Shown here: piece after piece, positions 1 through 8,986 of the stretch
Numbering within the stretch: position 1 is the stretch's first letter
Layout: each line of letters starts with the position of its first letter
Source: Isoetes taiwanensis
Lineage: Eukaryota > Streptophyta > Lycopodiopsida > Isoetales > Isoetaceae
Direction of reading: 5' to 3'
Length of the DNA stretch: 64,000 nt
Assembly: GCA_021234155.1 (NCBI GenBank)
Contig: JAJEKV010000041.1
Location: 2,234,447 to 2,298,446 of the forward strand
The notes under the pieces: generated by a model
Databases searched by the model: none
The model's input: only the letters and a program-made list of their open reading frames with translations
What the model was told of the DNA's origin: nothing
Made by a program: the position numbers and the translations under genes

Positions 1-453
1 GTTTTTTTAAAAGGATTTACTCTGATCTGATAATAGTCAGTGACTTAAAAAAAATTTTATACATGCTTAAAAGCAAAGGTTATAGGGATACTAGATTTAA
101 CGTGGCTCAATGTTAAAATTTAGAATGATAATACTGCGGCGGGATTGACCAAGGCAGATGTCTGGTCTAGATATTCTAGTTTGAACAGGCTGGGTTTTTT
201 TAGATACTTCATTACAGTAATACATCTACTGTTATCCCTGGCCTTTATGATACTTTATTGAGCAGAATAGATATGCTGAGGTTAAAACCTAGTCCTTTGG
301 AAAGATAAATATGTATGGTTATTTGATGTCAAAGGTTAAAGTGACACTATGTTTAATTTGGCTCAAGATTAAATATGGGATGATAATACCGCTAAGGGAT
401 TGACCAAGGCGGATGTCTGGTCTAGAGATTCTAGTTCAGGCTGGGTTTTTTTA
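1..453 (+). repeat. Left terminal direct repeat (pseudo-LTR) of the PLE
   Basis: This copy matches 6889-7337 base for base apart from four extra bases near position 190. It has an internal repeat of its own: a block holding the words GGGATTGACCAAGGC and GTCTGGTCTAGA and ending in CAGGCTGGG plus a T run occurs near 140-205 and again near 385-455. A second, more diverged unit follows to about 545, just before ORF1. It presumably carries the promoter for ORF1, though no clear TATA box is placed. Confidence 0.85.
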
Positions 454-605
454 GATACTTCATCACAGTGCCACATCCACTGTTGTCCTTTACCTTTATG
501 ATAAATGATTGGGCAGAATAGATATGACAGGTTAAATCCTGATGTTCTTTGTACTTAATAAAATTTTAACTGCTATCTTTAATCATTACATTCAAAACTA
601 CTAAG

Positions 606-2204
606 ATGCTAATTAACAGTTCTACTTTGGACATTATACAGGATAACAATGGGGAAGAGGAGGAGTACGAAGTTATTCCTCCTATCTGGAATGACCAGCT
701 GGTAAACTTGGGATACGACAAGAACAGAATTGAATGCCCCAATGCTGCTGTTCAGACTATTATCTGTTGTATCAAGAATATGAAGGTACATGAGTTTATT
801 TTGGAAAGGGAAGCCACCAGGAGAGCAGATCAACTGTCCTTGGTTTCACACCTCGGGTTTAGTGGCTGGTTAATGCTGCTTCCACATATCAATAAGCTAT
901 CAGATAAAGAGGATGATGTAAATCCCTTCATGGCTAGCGCTTATGATAACCTTGCACAAAAGGTTTATAACTGGACACATATGGAGGATGAATGCGCAAA
1001 AAATTTTGTTCTTGGTGTTACTGCACTGGAAGAGGTTAATGATATGAAGAATTCTCATGCTAAGGATGAGGAACAGGTCCGCCTCAATAGACCAGTGGTT
1101 AATAATATGGGTTCACAAGATAATGATGATTTGTTTGGGGCTGATATTTTAACAGAAGAAGACAAAGCCATTCTTCAACCCAAGTTGTCACCTACTGCAA
1201 GTCATCTTGAAATTGACTTTAAATTCACCCTTAGAAACTGCCTGAGGTTCCCAATTATTCCTGAACGTCTAGTAGAAAGCCATGGCTTGTTGTGCAATCA
1301 GGCCATTTGGCGCACTAAGAACTTTGGGGCTTTGGCACCAATCAGTGAAGAAGCTTGGATGCTTCTTGGAGATTTATCAAAAGAAAAAGTCATTGAAGCC
1401 ACAAATGCTGCTTATAAGATGATCAGGCTGAAGAAGACAAAACTCAAATTAGTGGTCAACAACCGTTTTTTTGACAAAAAGTGTACCAAAAGTGATCTTA
1501 TGGTACTAGCACAAAAAGGCCACATGGCGTATACAAACATTAGGCGTGATGACTTCTACCTGAAAAGATTGTGGCGCACTATGTGCCCATACTTTAAATG
1601 CATATGTGAAGACAAAGGTAGTGGCAATGTAGCAAACCAGTGCAATGAGAACATGATTTGGTTCGACCATGCAATATGGTTTATGCTCAACAACCTCAAC
1701 AAGATGTACCCTAACATGTCCATTGCTGGGCAGATGGTAGCATTTAGAAATTGCTTGAAGACTACATTGAAGGAAGGTGTTACAAACTTTGTTGCATACC
1801 TGGAGGTCAGAAGGATATTGATTGGCATGACCATGAAACTAACTGAAGACAGTGAAGCTGACCTGAAGATCGGGTTTCCCAAAGGGCTTATGACAGATGT
1901 CTGTGAGAAGACTATAAAATCTATCGACTTTCTCCAAGGCACTACTGGCGCAGCCAGTACTAGCAGTAACAAAACACCCAGGCAGGGCAAAACATCCAAA
2001 TCCAGTGGTTCTAAGATAACCATCAATGCTCCACCCAGAGTTACAGTGTTACCTTCATTAGAAAACAATGAACACTCTGAGAGTATTACTGTTGAAGGTC
2101 TGATAACCCCTTACAACATGGGGCATTCTGTTACAAAAGGGGATCACACCAGTTTGCTGGCGATCATGGGTGATACTGCGCAACAACTCAAATATGATAA
2201 ATGA
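606..2204 (+). CDS. PLE ORF1, unrecognised 532-residue protein
   Basis: An uninterrupted ATG-started frame lies directly downstream of the left repeat and upstream of the RT, in the same orientation. I do not recognise the family. The first 25 residues are acidic (a run of GEEEE). The middle is rich in aromatic and basic residues, with scattered Cys, for example PYFKCICED near residue 335 and ANQCNENM after it. The C-terminal quarter (about residues 440-480) is a low-complexity Ser/Thr/Lys linker. No zinc knuckle, transmembrane segment or signal peptide is seen. ORF1 proteins upstream of RT are known in some PLE clades and are thought to bind nucleic acid; that role here is inference. The full-length open frame suggests that selection or recent origin has kept it intact. 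Confidence 0.7.
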   Translation: MLINSSTLDIIQDNNGEEEEYEVIPPIWNDQLVNLGYDKNRIECPNAAVQTIICCIKNMKVHEFILEREATRRADQLSLVSHLGFSGWLMLLPHINKLSDKEDDVNPFMASAYDNLAQKVYNWTHMEDECAKNFVLGVTALEEVNDMKNSHAKDEEQVRLNRPVVNNMGSQDNDDLFGADILTEEDKAILQPKLSPTASHLEIDFKFTLRNCLRFPIIPERLVESHGLLCNQAIWRTKNFGALAPISEEAWMLLGDLSKEKVIEATNAAYKMIRLKKTKLKLVVNNRFFDKKCTKSDLMVLAQKGHMAYTNIRRDDFYLKRLWRTMCPYFKCICEDKGSGNVANQCNENMIWFDHAIWFMLNNLNKMYPNMSIAGQMVAFRNCLKTTLKEGVTNFVAYLEVRRILIGMTMKLTEDSEADLKIGFPKGLMTDVCEKTIKSIDFLQGTTGAASTSSNKTPRQGKTSKSSGSKITINAPPRVTVLPSLENNEHSESITVEGLITPYNMGHSVTKGDHTSLLAIMGDTAQQLKYDK

Positions 2205-2522
2205 GGTACTTATACAATGATTCCCTTACACATATCGTATGCATTTATAATTTAAATGACATTATGGCTTATGTTACATAAAGATTATGTATGCATCAGT
2301 GCTAATAACAAAAATTCTGAAAAATACAAAGGTCTCATTAGTTATGAGTACCTTTATGGCTAGTAAGCCCACCATCCCCAGAGGTCTGGAGATTTTTATT
2401 CAGTGGAATATACAACTTGACCACTCCTTCCAATAGTTGAAAATCGATATCTTTTTAGTTCTATACTAACTTAGGTTATCTTTATAATATAAATACATAT
2501 TCTGCAGAACTCAAAAAAATTA

Positions 2523-4576
2523 GTGAAAGATGTCTTGGGGAGAGTACATCTACGTGACGATCTTATCAAGCAGAATAAGAAGATTGTACATTGTACCTTT
2601 TTGTCTAAAATCTTAGACAAGGTATGTATTCCCAGGATTTGCTATGCTGCCATGACAGAAGTTTTTGGAGAGATGGGTGAGAATATAATGACAGATATTA
2701 TGTTTTCATGGAGATACACAGAAAATCTGAGAGACCTCTGTTATAAGCCATTTTATATCTTTGCCCAAGATGAAAATGATGTTTGCCCGTGTTCCATACC
2801 ACATTTACAAAAGTTTATAGATCAATCCATCGGGCATATACGTACCACAGACCTAGGTGTTGTGAAAAATAAACAGTTAAGAAATCTGTTCCAATTGGGG
2901 CTGAACCATATTCCAGATAAATGCCTAGAGCTGGATGCTTTGAAACCTATGCTGGAAGATGCTGTTGAATATATTTTTGAACTTAATAGATTCTCCTACC
3001 CCAACATTGACACAGTTGATAAAGATAAAGTTAAGGGCCTGGTAGTCCACAGGGCTATTCATGAAGTTAAAAAGGCTTTTAAAACAGACATAACTAGGAA
3101 ATTTCCCCTTAATGACCATAAGGTTGTTAGCAGCATCGAATGGATTACCAAGTACTTGTACATTGCTGGTGTGGATAAGGCCACAAACAACCCAGCTTTT
3201 ATATGTCCGAAGCACATGAGGGACATGACAAATAACAGACTCCAAAGCAAAGACTTCAGGGTGATTGACACAGATCAGATTGCCATTGTCTGGAAGGTTA
3301 AAAAAGAGATGAGCAGCATTATGCCTTACACTGATTACAACAGCGAAAGATTACCATACCTATTGGGCATTTACAAGGCACACAAACAAGATTATCGATG
3401 GATTACAAATGCTCATGGTACTCTCTATACCTTATTTGCTAAAGCCATAACTGCAGCTCTTAACGAGATCATTAATCTGTGGCCTGAAATTGCCAGAGAG
3501 ATATGTGAAAAGTTCTGCAATTTATTTCCGGCAAGTTAAACCCCAACTGGATGGTGCACTCGGTTTATGATGTGGTTCTTAATCTACCTGCTAAAATCTC
3601 GGATATATTTGTAGCTGACATCACTAAGTGTTATGAAAGCATTCCCCTGGTTGGGGACACAGGTATCTGCCAAGTCATTACAAATGTTATAAACACTACT
3701 TGGAGGTACATGAACAAGAAACATTACAACAACAAATTATGGATTAAGAAGGTTGGGGAGGAAGATTTTGTAACCAAATGGTTTAAGGTCGACCCTAAAG
3801 GTAAGTGTTGGACACTTCTTACTAAAGAAACTTGCATCCAGGCTAACATTTGGTTAATTACCAACTGTTTCATAATGAAGGGCACTAATACATGGGTACA
3901 GACTTGTGGCATTCCTATGGGCTTTGCATGCAGCCCATGCTGGTGCAACTTGTACCTTGCGTGGTTTGAAGCAAAATTCATAAAAGATCTGGCCACTCAA
4001 AACAGATTTAAAGAACTAGAGTCGTTCAGACATATCTTCAGATACATGGATGACTTGCTAGTTTTAAATTGTGGCAGCATAAGGAATTTTTTGGGCTACA
4101 CATTTCCTGAACACACTGAAGACCTAAAAATCTATGATATGAATGTGCTGGGTATAAAAGAAGAAACCATTATAGCATTCAAAGAAGATCCCTCGGCTGC
4201 ATACGGTGCCAAAGGTAATTTCTTAAATATGAGCATTGAAATCATCAGCAGAGCCAATGGCATATTCAAAACAGTCAAATTCGACAAAAGGGATGGACTT
4301 CCTTTTAAAGCCCTCAAATATGTTCACGCTAACAGCTGTAGACCATATTTTCAGGCCAGGAATGTTATTATATCCCAAATCCTACCACATATGTATATCA
4401 ATTCTTGTCCCGATACTGCTGCCAGGGACATCAGAGCTTTAATTCAGTGCTTCATTGATAATGGATTTGATCCTAATGGACTCCATTATAAGGTACACAA
4501 ATATGTGCAACAAAACGAGTTCCCAGGTCTACCTTATGACAAAGCTATACTGGAGCAACTCTTAAGACCAAACTGA
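2523..4576 (+). CDS. PLE reverse transcriptase region (frame interrupted about once)
   Basis: This region copies element RNA into DNA. Visible RT motifs in order: an LPYLLGIYKAHK block (the PKxHK-like finger motif of PLEs), FVADITKCYESIPL (first catalytic Asp), CGIPMGFACSPCWCNLYLAW (motif B), FRYMDDLLVLN (catalytic YMDD), and a downstream GNFLNMSIEI plus KFDKRDGLPF block. The same layout is seen in RTs with GIPMGxxCAPLL and YxDD motifs in animal PLE-type elements. The protein ends soon after the thumb, so the GIY-YIG endonuclease of canonical Penelope is absent. A good acceptor (TTCTGCAG) lies just before the region; introns are known in PLEs, so splicing from ORF1 is possible. The frame is not continuous and looks broken about once. 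Assignment to PLEs is firm to class, not to clade. Confidence 0.75.
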
Positions 4577-5178
4577 AACAGGTATGTTTTGGCAATTAAA
4601 GTTATTTGCTTGTCTTTTATTTATCTTATGGGATCTGCTTTAACCCCTACTGTTATAGTGGGGGTTGGCAATCCCCATAATCACATAACAGATGTGTATA
4701 GGTGAGTTAAACCATTTCCCACGGTAGGAGGGAGGGTTTTTTTTATTAATTATTATCTCTACATGGTACAACTACCATTGTTAACACATACGTTGGGTTT
4801 TGTATCACGGGCAATATCTATGATTATCCTGATAAACAGGTGGTAAGTCCTATGATCAAACTAACAACTGTTATTAAGACATAGAGCATGGGGTCACATT
4901 TATGTACTTAGTTACATATGGGAACCATTTGAAAATTGTTGTTAAATTTCTTTTTTTACCCTATGGTTAGCATCTGTCAGTGCATTTAGATGCTACAAGA
5001 TTTGTACCCAGTTGGCACAGACCATATCTGAGCTATATTTCGTTGTCCCTTTATTACATACGTGTGCTCCACCAAACTTGTGCCCTAAGGTGTAGCCGCC
5101 ATGATTTAATGCCCTTGACTGGAATCAATTCTTAGTTAGACAGCCGGGTATAGTCCCTTTTAGCTCTTTTACCCAAAA

Positions 5179-5361
5179 ATGGGTTACGATTCTGATGGTT
5201 GGGAGACCTCCGGAAGTGAGGAAGAAAAACTTGAAGCAGAGGCGCTCCGGAAGGAGTTTGAAGCTTGTTGTGGTGTGCATAAATCTGACCAGGATTTCTT
5301 CATGGACCCTAAGCACAACAGGGGCTCTGACCAAAAACGCATTTCTATGGCGAGAGGATAG
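5179..5361 (+). CDS. Small acidic ORF within the PLE tail (uncertain)
   Basis: An ATG-started frame of 60 residues sits downstream of the RT in the same orientation. The N-terminal half is strongly acidic (MGYDSDGWETSGSEEEKLE) and predicted helical; the second half is polar with a CC pair and ends MARG. I do not recognise it. Its composition differs from random AT-rich frames around it, which is the only support. It could be a small element-encoded protein, the remnant of a longer ORF, or chance. Confidence 0.25.
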   Translation: MGYDSDGWETSGSEEEKLEAEALRKEFEACCGVHKSDQDFFMDPKHNRGSDQKRISMARG

Positions 5362-5570
5362 GAGTGGCTACGGAAGGGGCAAAACCGTTCTACAAGAGAC
5401 CAGCAGGAGTATCCTGCTCGCCCAAAATGTCAAAATGACTCAGTTACAACAATGACATGGACGATTTCTGAGGTTCTTCATCAAATTACATTTCTTATCT
5501 CTTCCATTAACGGGTTTAATAGAACTCTAAAGTTTAGAGTAATCGGATGGTCGATCCTTTAAGGAACCCT

Positions 5571-5603
5571 TTTTTTTTTTTTTTTTTAATAAAAAAAAAA
5601 AAA
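5571..5603. repeat. T-run/A-run inverted pair
   Basis: A run of about 18 T is followed by AATA and a run of about 13 A. The two runs can pair as a long AT hairpin. It may be the junction of two retro-derived poly(A) tails, or replication slippage. It is followed by a stretch without coding potential. Confidence 0.6.
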
Positions 5604-6888
5604 GATAAGATTACTTAAGTCGTGTCTTTGGATAGTTCCACTTTGGTCATTATCTATGGACAAGATTACCATGAAATTTTTCTTTTTACACCTATGGCTT
5701 GGAAAGCTCGCAATACATATGCCCAATGTTGCTACTTGGTCGAATGTTTACCTGTTATATCTGTGTTTTTGCTTTCGAGTCGGGGCTGTTGGATAACTTC
5801 ATAATTTCTACTGCTTTGTACCCTAGCTGACCCATATGAATATGAAAGAAGATTCTTTTTTCCGTGTAAATCTTGGATGATACTAATCTTTAATAGACAT
5901 TTCTGAGTTCATATGCCTTTTGGATATATTCCTTCATATTATATATGTCACAATGCTATTAATTTCATGTATATCATATCATACTAAAAGGGGCAAAAGG
6001 AACAATGGGTGACCAGCTAATAGCTGAAAATCCCAAAGTACCTTTTGGCCCTTGTAGTATTACCAAGATTATTGCTAATATCTACATGATTGGCTGCAGG
6101 TACGGGATTTTACTCTCATTGTCTCTTTTGCTACTTTGGTTGAATGGTCTACATGAACTCTGAAGCAATAGCTTTTCCTCACTGGTGACACTTCAAATAT
6201 TTCTGCTAAAAGTGCTTACAGTGCTGCTACAGGGTTTCGTATTGCTGCCCCTCTACTTTCATGCTGGTTTTTCAGTGACATAAGATGATACATGTGTTCA
6301 CTAATACCATATACAGAAGTATTCAATCTATTTTGATGACTGATGTTGAGTCTTGACCTTCGATTGAAATGCTGAAACTGTTTTTTGGAAGATACATCTT
6401 AGGTCCCTTACATGTGTAGATCTTCATATAATATATGTTACTTATAGAAGTTTAATACACTCATATGTAAGTGATCTCTGAATTCTAAATGGCATTGTGT
6501 ATTTCATGGATCCATAATGACCAAATTTTTGTCCCCATAAAGATAGTCAATATAATGGTCTATATTTACTTGATAAATATATTGAATTGAGACTGGAATT
6601 GAAGAGCCTTATGTCTAGGGGTGCAGGCTGAGTTCAGCTTATGTAATATGCCATAGATAGTGGTAATGTAGCTACAGGATCCCTATGTACAAAAGCAATA
6701 TAATAAGTCAATGAGTTTGGATTTCCCGTTCGGGTTAAATATCCTTCCAAAATTACTTGGACATCAATATTTCATGCATATAGGTAGGCTGGTCTGTATC
6801 TCTAATACATAGACTGCTTAGGTATTCACACCGTATATGTACTCAAATAGACCTCCATGGTATTTAAGGACTCAAATGGGCCTCCATG

Positions 6889-7337
6889 GTTTTTTTAAAA
6901 GGATTTACTCTGATCTGATAATAGTCAGTGACTTAAAAAAAATTTTATACATGCTTAAAAGCAAAGGTTATAGGGATACTAGATTTAACGTGGCTCAATG
7001 TTAAAATTTAGAATGATAATACTGCGGCGGGATTGACCAAGGCAGATGTCTGGTCTAGATATTCTAGTTCAGGCTGGGTTTTTTTAGATACTTCATTACA
7101 GTAATACATCTACTGTTATCCCTGGCCTTTATGATACTTTATTGAGCAGAATAGATATGCTGAGGTTAAAACCTAGTCCTTTGGAAAGATAAATATGTAT
7201 GGTTATTTGATGTCAAAGGTTAAAGTGACACTATGTTTAATTTGGCTCAAGATTAAATATGGGATGATAATACCGCTAAGGGATTGACCAAGGCGGATGT
7301 CTGGTCTAGAGATTCTAGTTCAGGCTGGGTTTTTTTT
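6889..7337 (+). repeat. Right terminal direct repeat (pseudo-LTR) of the PLE
   Basis: A second copy of the terminal repeat, in the same orientation as 1-453 and identical to it except for a 4-bp indel and the length of the final T run. It stops at CAGGCTGGG plus a T run, after which unrelated sequence begins (TATTATAAGTAC). The left copy continues into further repeat units, so the right copy ends partway through the longer unit. Confidence 0.85.
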
Positions 7338-7524
7338 TATTATAAGTACATCTCATGTTATGGAGATTATAATTGAAAACATTTACTTAAACAAGCATGG
7401 CTATCAACTACAGGGTATTTGGTAAGTTTGATTTTCCCAAATATTAAAGGGGTCTTGTTACCTTGATAATATATCAGGATTTTTCATTAAGTAATGTTAG
7501 GGTTTTGCATGACCGGCATCTGCA

Positions 7525-8178
7525 TTGGCCGGTAGCAGGGAACGGCCACAGATGGAGCGTACCTACAATCTGTTAATAGCTCTTTGCAAATCCATAACGG
7601 GTAAGTTTTGTGTCTACTTTATGTGCTGGAAGCTTAAGAACACTTCCAAAGGGAAATGGGGATGGATTAAGTACACGTCCTGTCGGGCTATATATATGAA
7701 CAGGGCATTTCAGCCGGATAGCATTTGGTTTTCTTCTGTCCCTGTTGTGCATAGATGTAGGATCACATGTGAGCGCCGGTTAATGGGCAGAAAGAAAGGG
7801 GATTTGAACATGGCCACTAGGAAGAGGCTGCAATTTGAAAAGGAAGCAGGGCCCAAGAACAAGAAATTGTTCGATTTCAGAAAGGTTGCCAAAGGGCCTG
7901 TACAAGAGAGCAGCAAGAATTCTTCTGATGGAGGAAAGGATATTACCAACACCAATATGAAAGAAGGAAGTGCAAGCACCAAGGCTGCTGATAGTATGAG
8001 ACAAATAGCTGAGACACCTCACAAGGATCCTGATCCTATGAAAGCTACATCAAACTCATCCATATTACTGGGAGCTGTCCAAAAATCGAAGATCAATCAG
8101 GTTTTGGGATTCTTCCCCCTACTTAGACTAAAATTACAATTAGATCTACTGAATTATATGCTAATATGGTATGAATAA
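7525..8178 (+). CDS. Hypothetical basic ORF, possibly one exon
   Basis: A 217-residue open frame with no recognised family. The part from about 7780 to 8100 looks most like real coding sequence. It begins MGRKKGDLNMATRKRLQFEK, continues through a lysine-rich KNKKLFDFRKVAKG block and a polar Ser/Asn/Lys stretch, and ends at a plausible donor (CAATCAG followed by GT). The flanking residues of the frame look like read-through of intron or UTR, and another plausible donor (GGGTAAGT) lies near 7600. It may be an N-terminal exon of a nuclear or transposon-encoded protein. The first GCC codons have no ATG, so the true start is unknown; the ATG at about 7783 is the better candidate. Confidence 0.3.
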   Translation: MAGSRERPQMERTYNLLIALCKSITGKFCVYFMCWKLKNTSKGKWGWIKYTSCRAIYMNRAFQPDSIWFSSVPVVHRCRITCERRLMGRKKGDLNMATRKRLQFEKEAGPKNKKLFDFRKVAKGPVQESSKNSSDGGKDITNTNMKEGSASTKAADSMRQIAETPHKDPDPMKATSNSSILLGAVQKSKINQVLGFFPLLRLKLQLDLLNYMLIWYE

Positions 8179-8280
8179 TTTCATTTGGCTTACATTATGC
8201 AGGGTTCTAACCTATTTCGTGTATTGGAATATAGCAAGATATAATTGTCTGCTATAGAAATATTATTAGTAAACACTACC

Positions 8281-8935
8281 ACCCCAAAACTGGGTCCACA
8301 TGTTGTTTTTCAGTGTCTTTTTTGCTAAAAAACAACACCAAAAAACTACGTGTTGTTTTTTGTCCGGATTTGCTAGAAACAACGTGTAGTTTTTAGTCAA
8401 ACATTTATACGTGTAGTTTTTTTGTAAAAACTCTACGTGTAGAATTTTGTCAAAATTATCTACACGTAGGAATTACATGTGTTTCGACATGTTGCTTTTT
8501 GAAAGTAGTTGTAGTTTTCAGGTGTTGCTTTCGTGAAAAAAATACATGTGGTTGTTAATAAAACTTAAAAAGTCCACATGTTGTTTTTAACTGTTGTTTC
8601 CAAAAAAAACTACACGGAAAAACTACGTAAAGAATTTTGTCCGACTTTGCTAGAAACTACATGTAGTTGTCTCTATTTTTTTTTTCTATATTGTTTTCAA
8701 TTGTTGGTTTTCCAAAAAAATGATATGTGGTTTTAAGAAAAAAATGTGGTTATTCAAAAATAGGTGTTGTTTTTTAGTATTGTTTTACATAAAAACCACA
8801 TATAGTTTTATAGAAATAAATACTTTCAGGTGTAGTTATAAAAAAACTAACACGTCATTTCTTAAAAGTAGTGGTTGTTTCACGTGTTGTTTTTGCAGAA
8901 AAAATAAAAAAAAGTAGTGTTGTTCTTGAGTTCTC
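8281..8935. repeat. Palindrome-rich degenerate repeat block
   Basis: About 650 bp of imperfect alternating words such as ACTACGTGT, ACACGTAG, TGTTGTTTTT and AAAAACAACA, many of them reverse complements of each other and centred on ACGT/CACGTG. T and A runs separate them. The block can fold on itself at many points, like a degraded foldback transposon or MITE cluster. No target duplication could be placed. Confidence 0.5.
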
Positions 8936-8945
8936 TTTTAAAAAA

Positions 8946-8986
8946 TGCCTTTCGGGAATCGAACCCAAATAAATCCATTAGGCATG
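8946..8986 (-). other. tRNA T-arm-like minihelix fragment
   Basis: On the - strand the word GGGTTCGATTCCCGA forms a perfect T arm with an internal promoter B box. The flanking ATGCCT and AGGCAT pair to make a short acceptor-like stem. D and anticodon arms are missing, so it is not a working tRNA gene. A tRNA-derived SINE or primer-site remnant is the likeliest origin. Confidence 0.35.

Larger units (their letters stand above)
4577..6888 (+). other. PLE 3' non-coding region
   Basis: There are 2.3 kb between the RT end and the right repeat. A short open frame at 5179-5361 is listed separately. It also holds a long T run followed by an A run (about 5571-5603). The rest is AT-rich with no further gene seen. 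The 3' part shows the paired phrase CTCAAATAGACCTCCATGG / CTCAAATGGGCCTCCATGG just before the right repeat (about 6842-6889), a small tandem duplication at the junction. Confidence 0.5.
1..7337 (+). mobile_element. Penelope-like retroelement (PLE), endonuclease-less, with terminal direct repeats
   Basis: The stretch is bounded by two direct repeats of about 450 bp (1-453 and 6889-7337) and holds, in one orientation, an unrecognised 532-residue ORF1, a reverse transcriptase region and a 2.3-kb non-coding tail. The RT has the order of motifs typical of the PLE/TERT side of the RT tree, and no GIY-YIG endonuclease follows it. Known PLEs carry pseudo-LTRs in direct orientation, and endonuclease-less PLEs occur in several plants, fungi and rotifers. 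The terminal repeats differ only by a 4-bp indel, so insertion or tandem formation is recent. The element looks nearly whole, with about one break in the RT frame. Position 1 coincides with the first base of the repeat, so more of the left side may lie outside the window. The element class is inferred from the RT motifs, not from a database search. Confidence 0.7.

Noticed and set aside
1-545. Hammerhead ribozyme in the PLE end repeats
   Set aside because: Some PLE pseudo-LTRs carry one, but I could not find the CTGATGA and GAAA core in the right order on either strand.
1556-2068. 170-residue open frame antisense to PLE ORF1
   Set aside because: It is a shadow of ORF1, with hydrophobic composition typical of antisense frames and no domain.
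6889-7400. Telomeric repeats at the PLE end
   Set aside because: Endonuclease-less PLEs can join telomere repeats, but no TTTAGGG or TTAGGG run is present at the junction.
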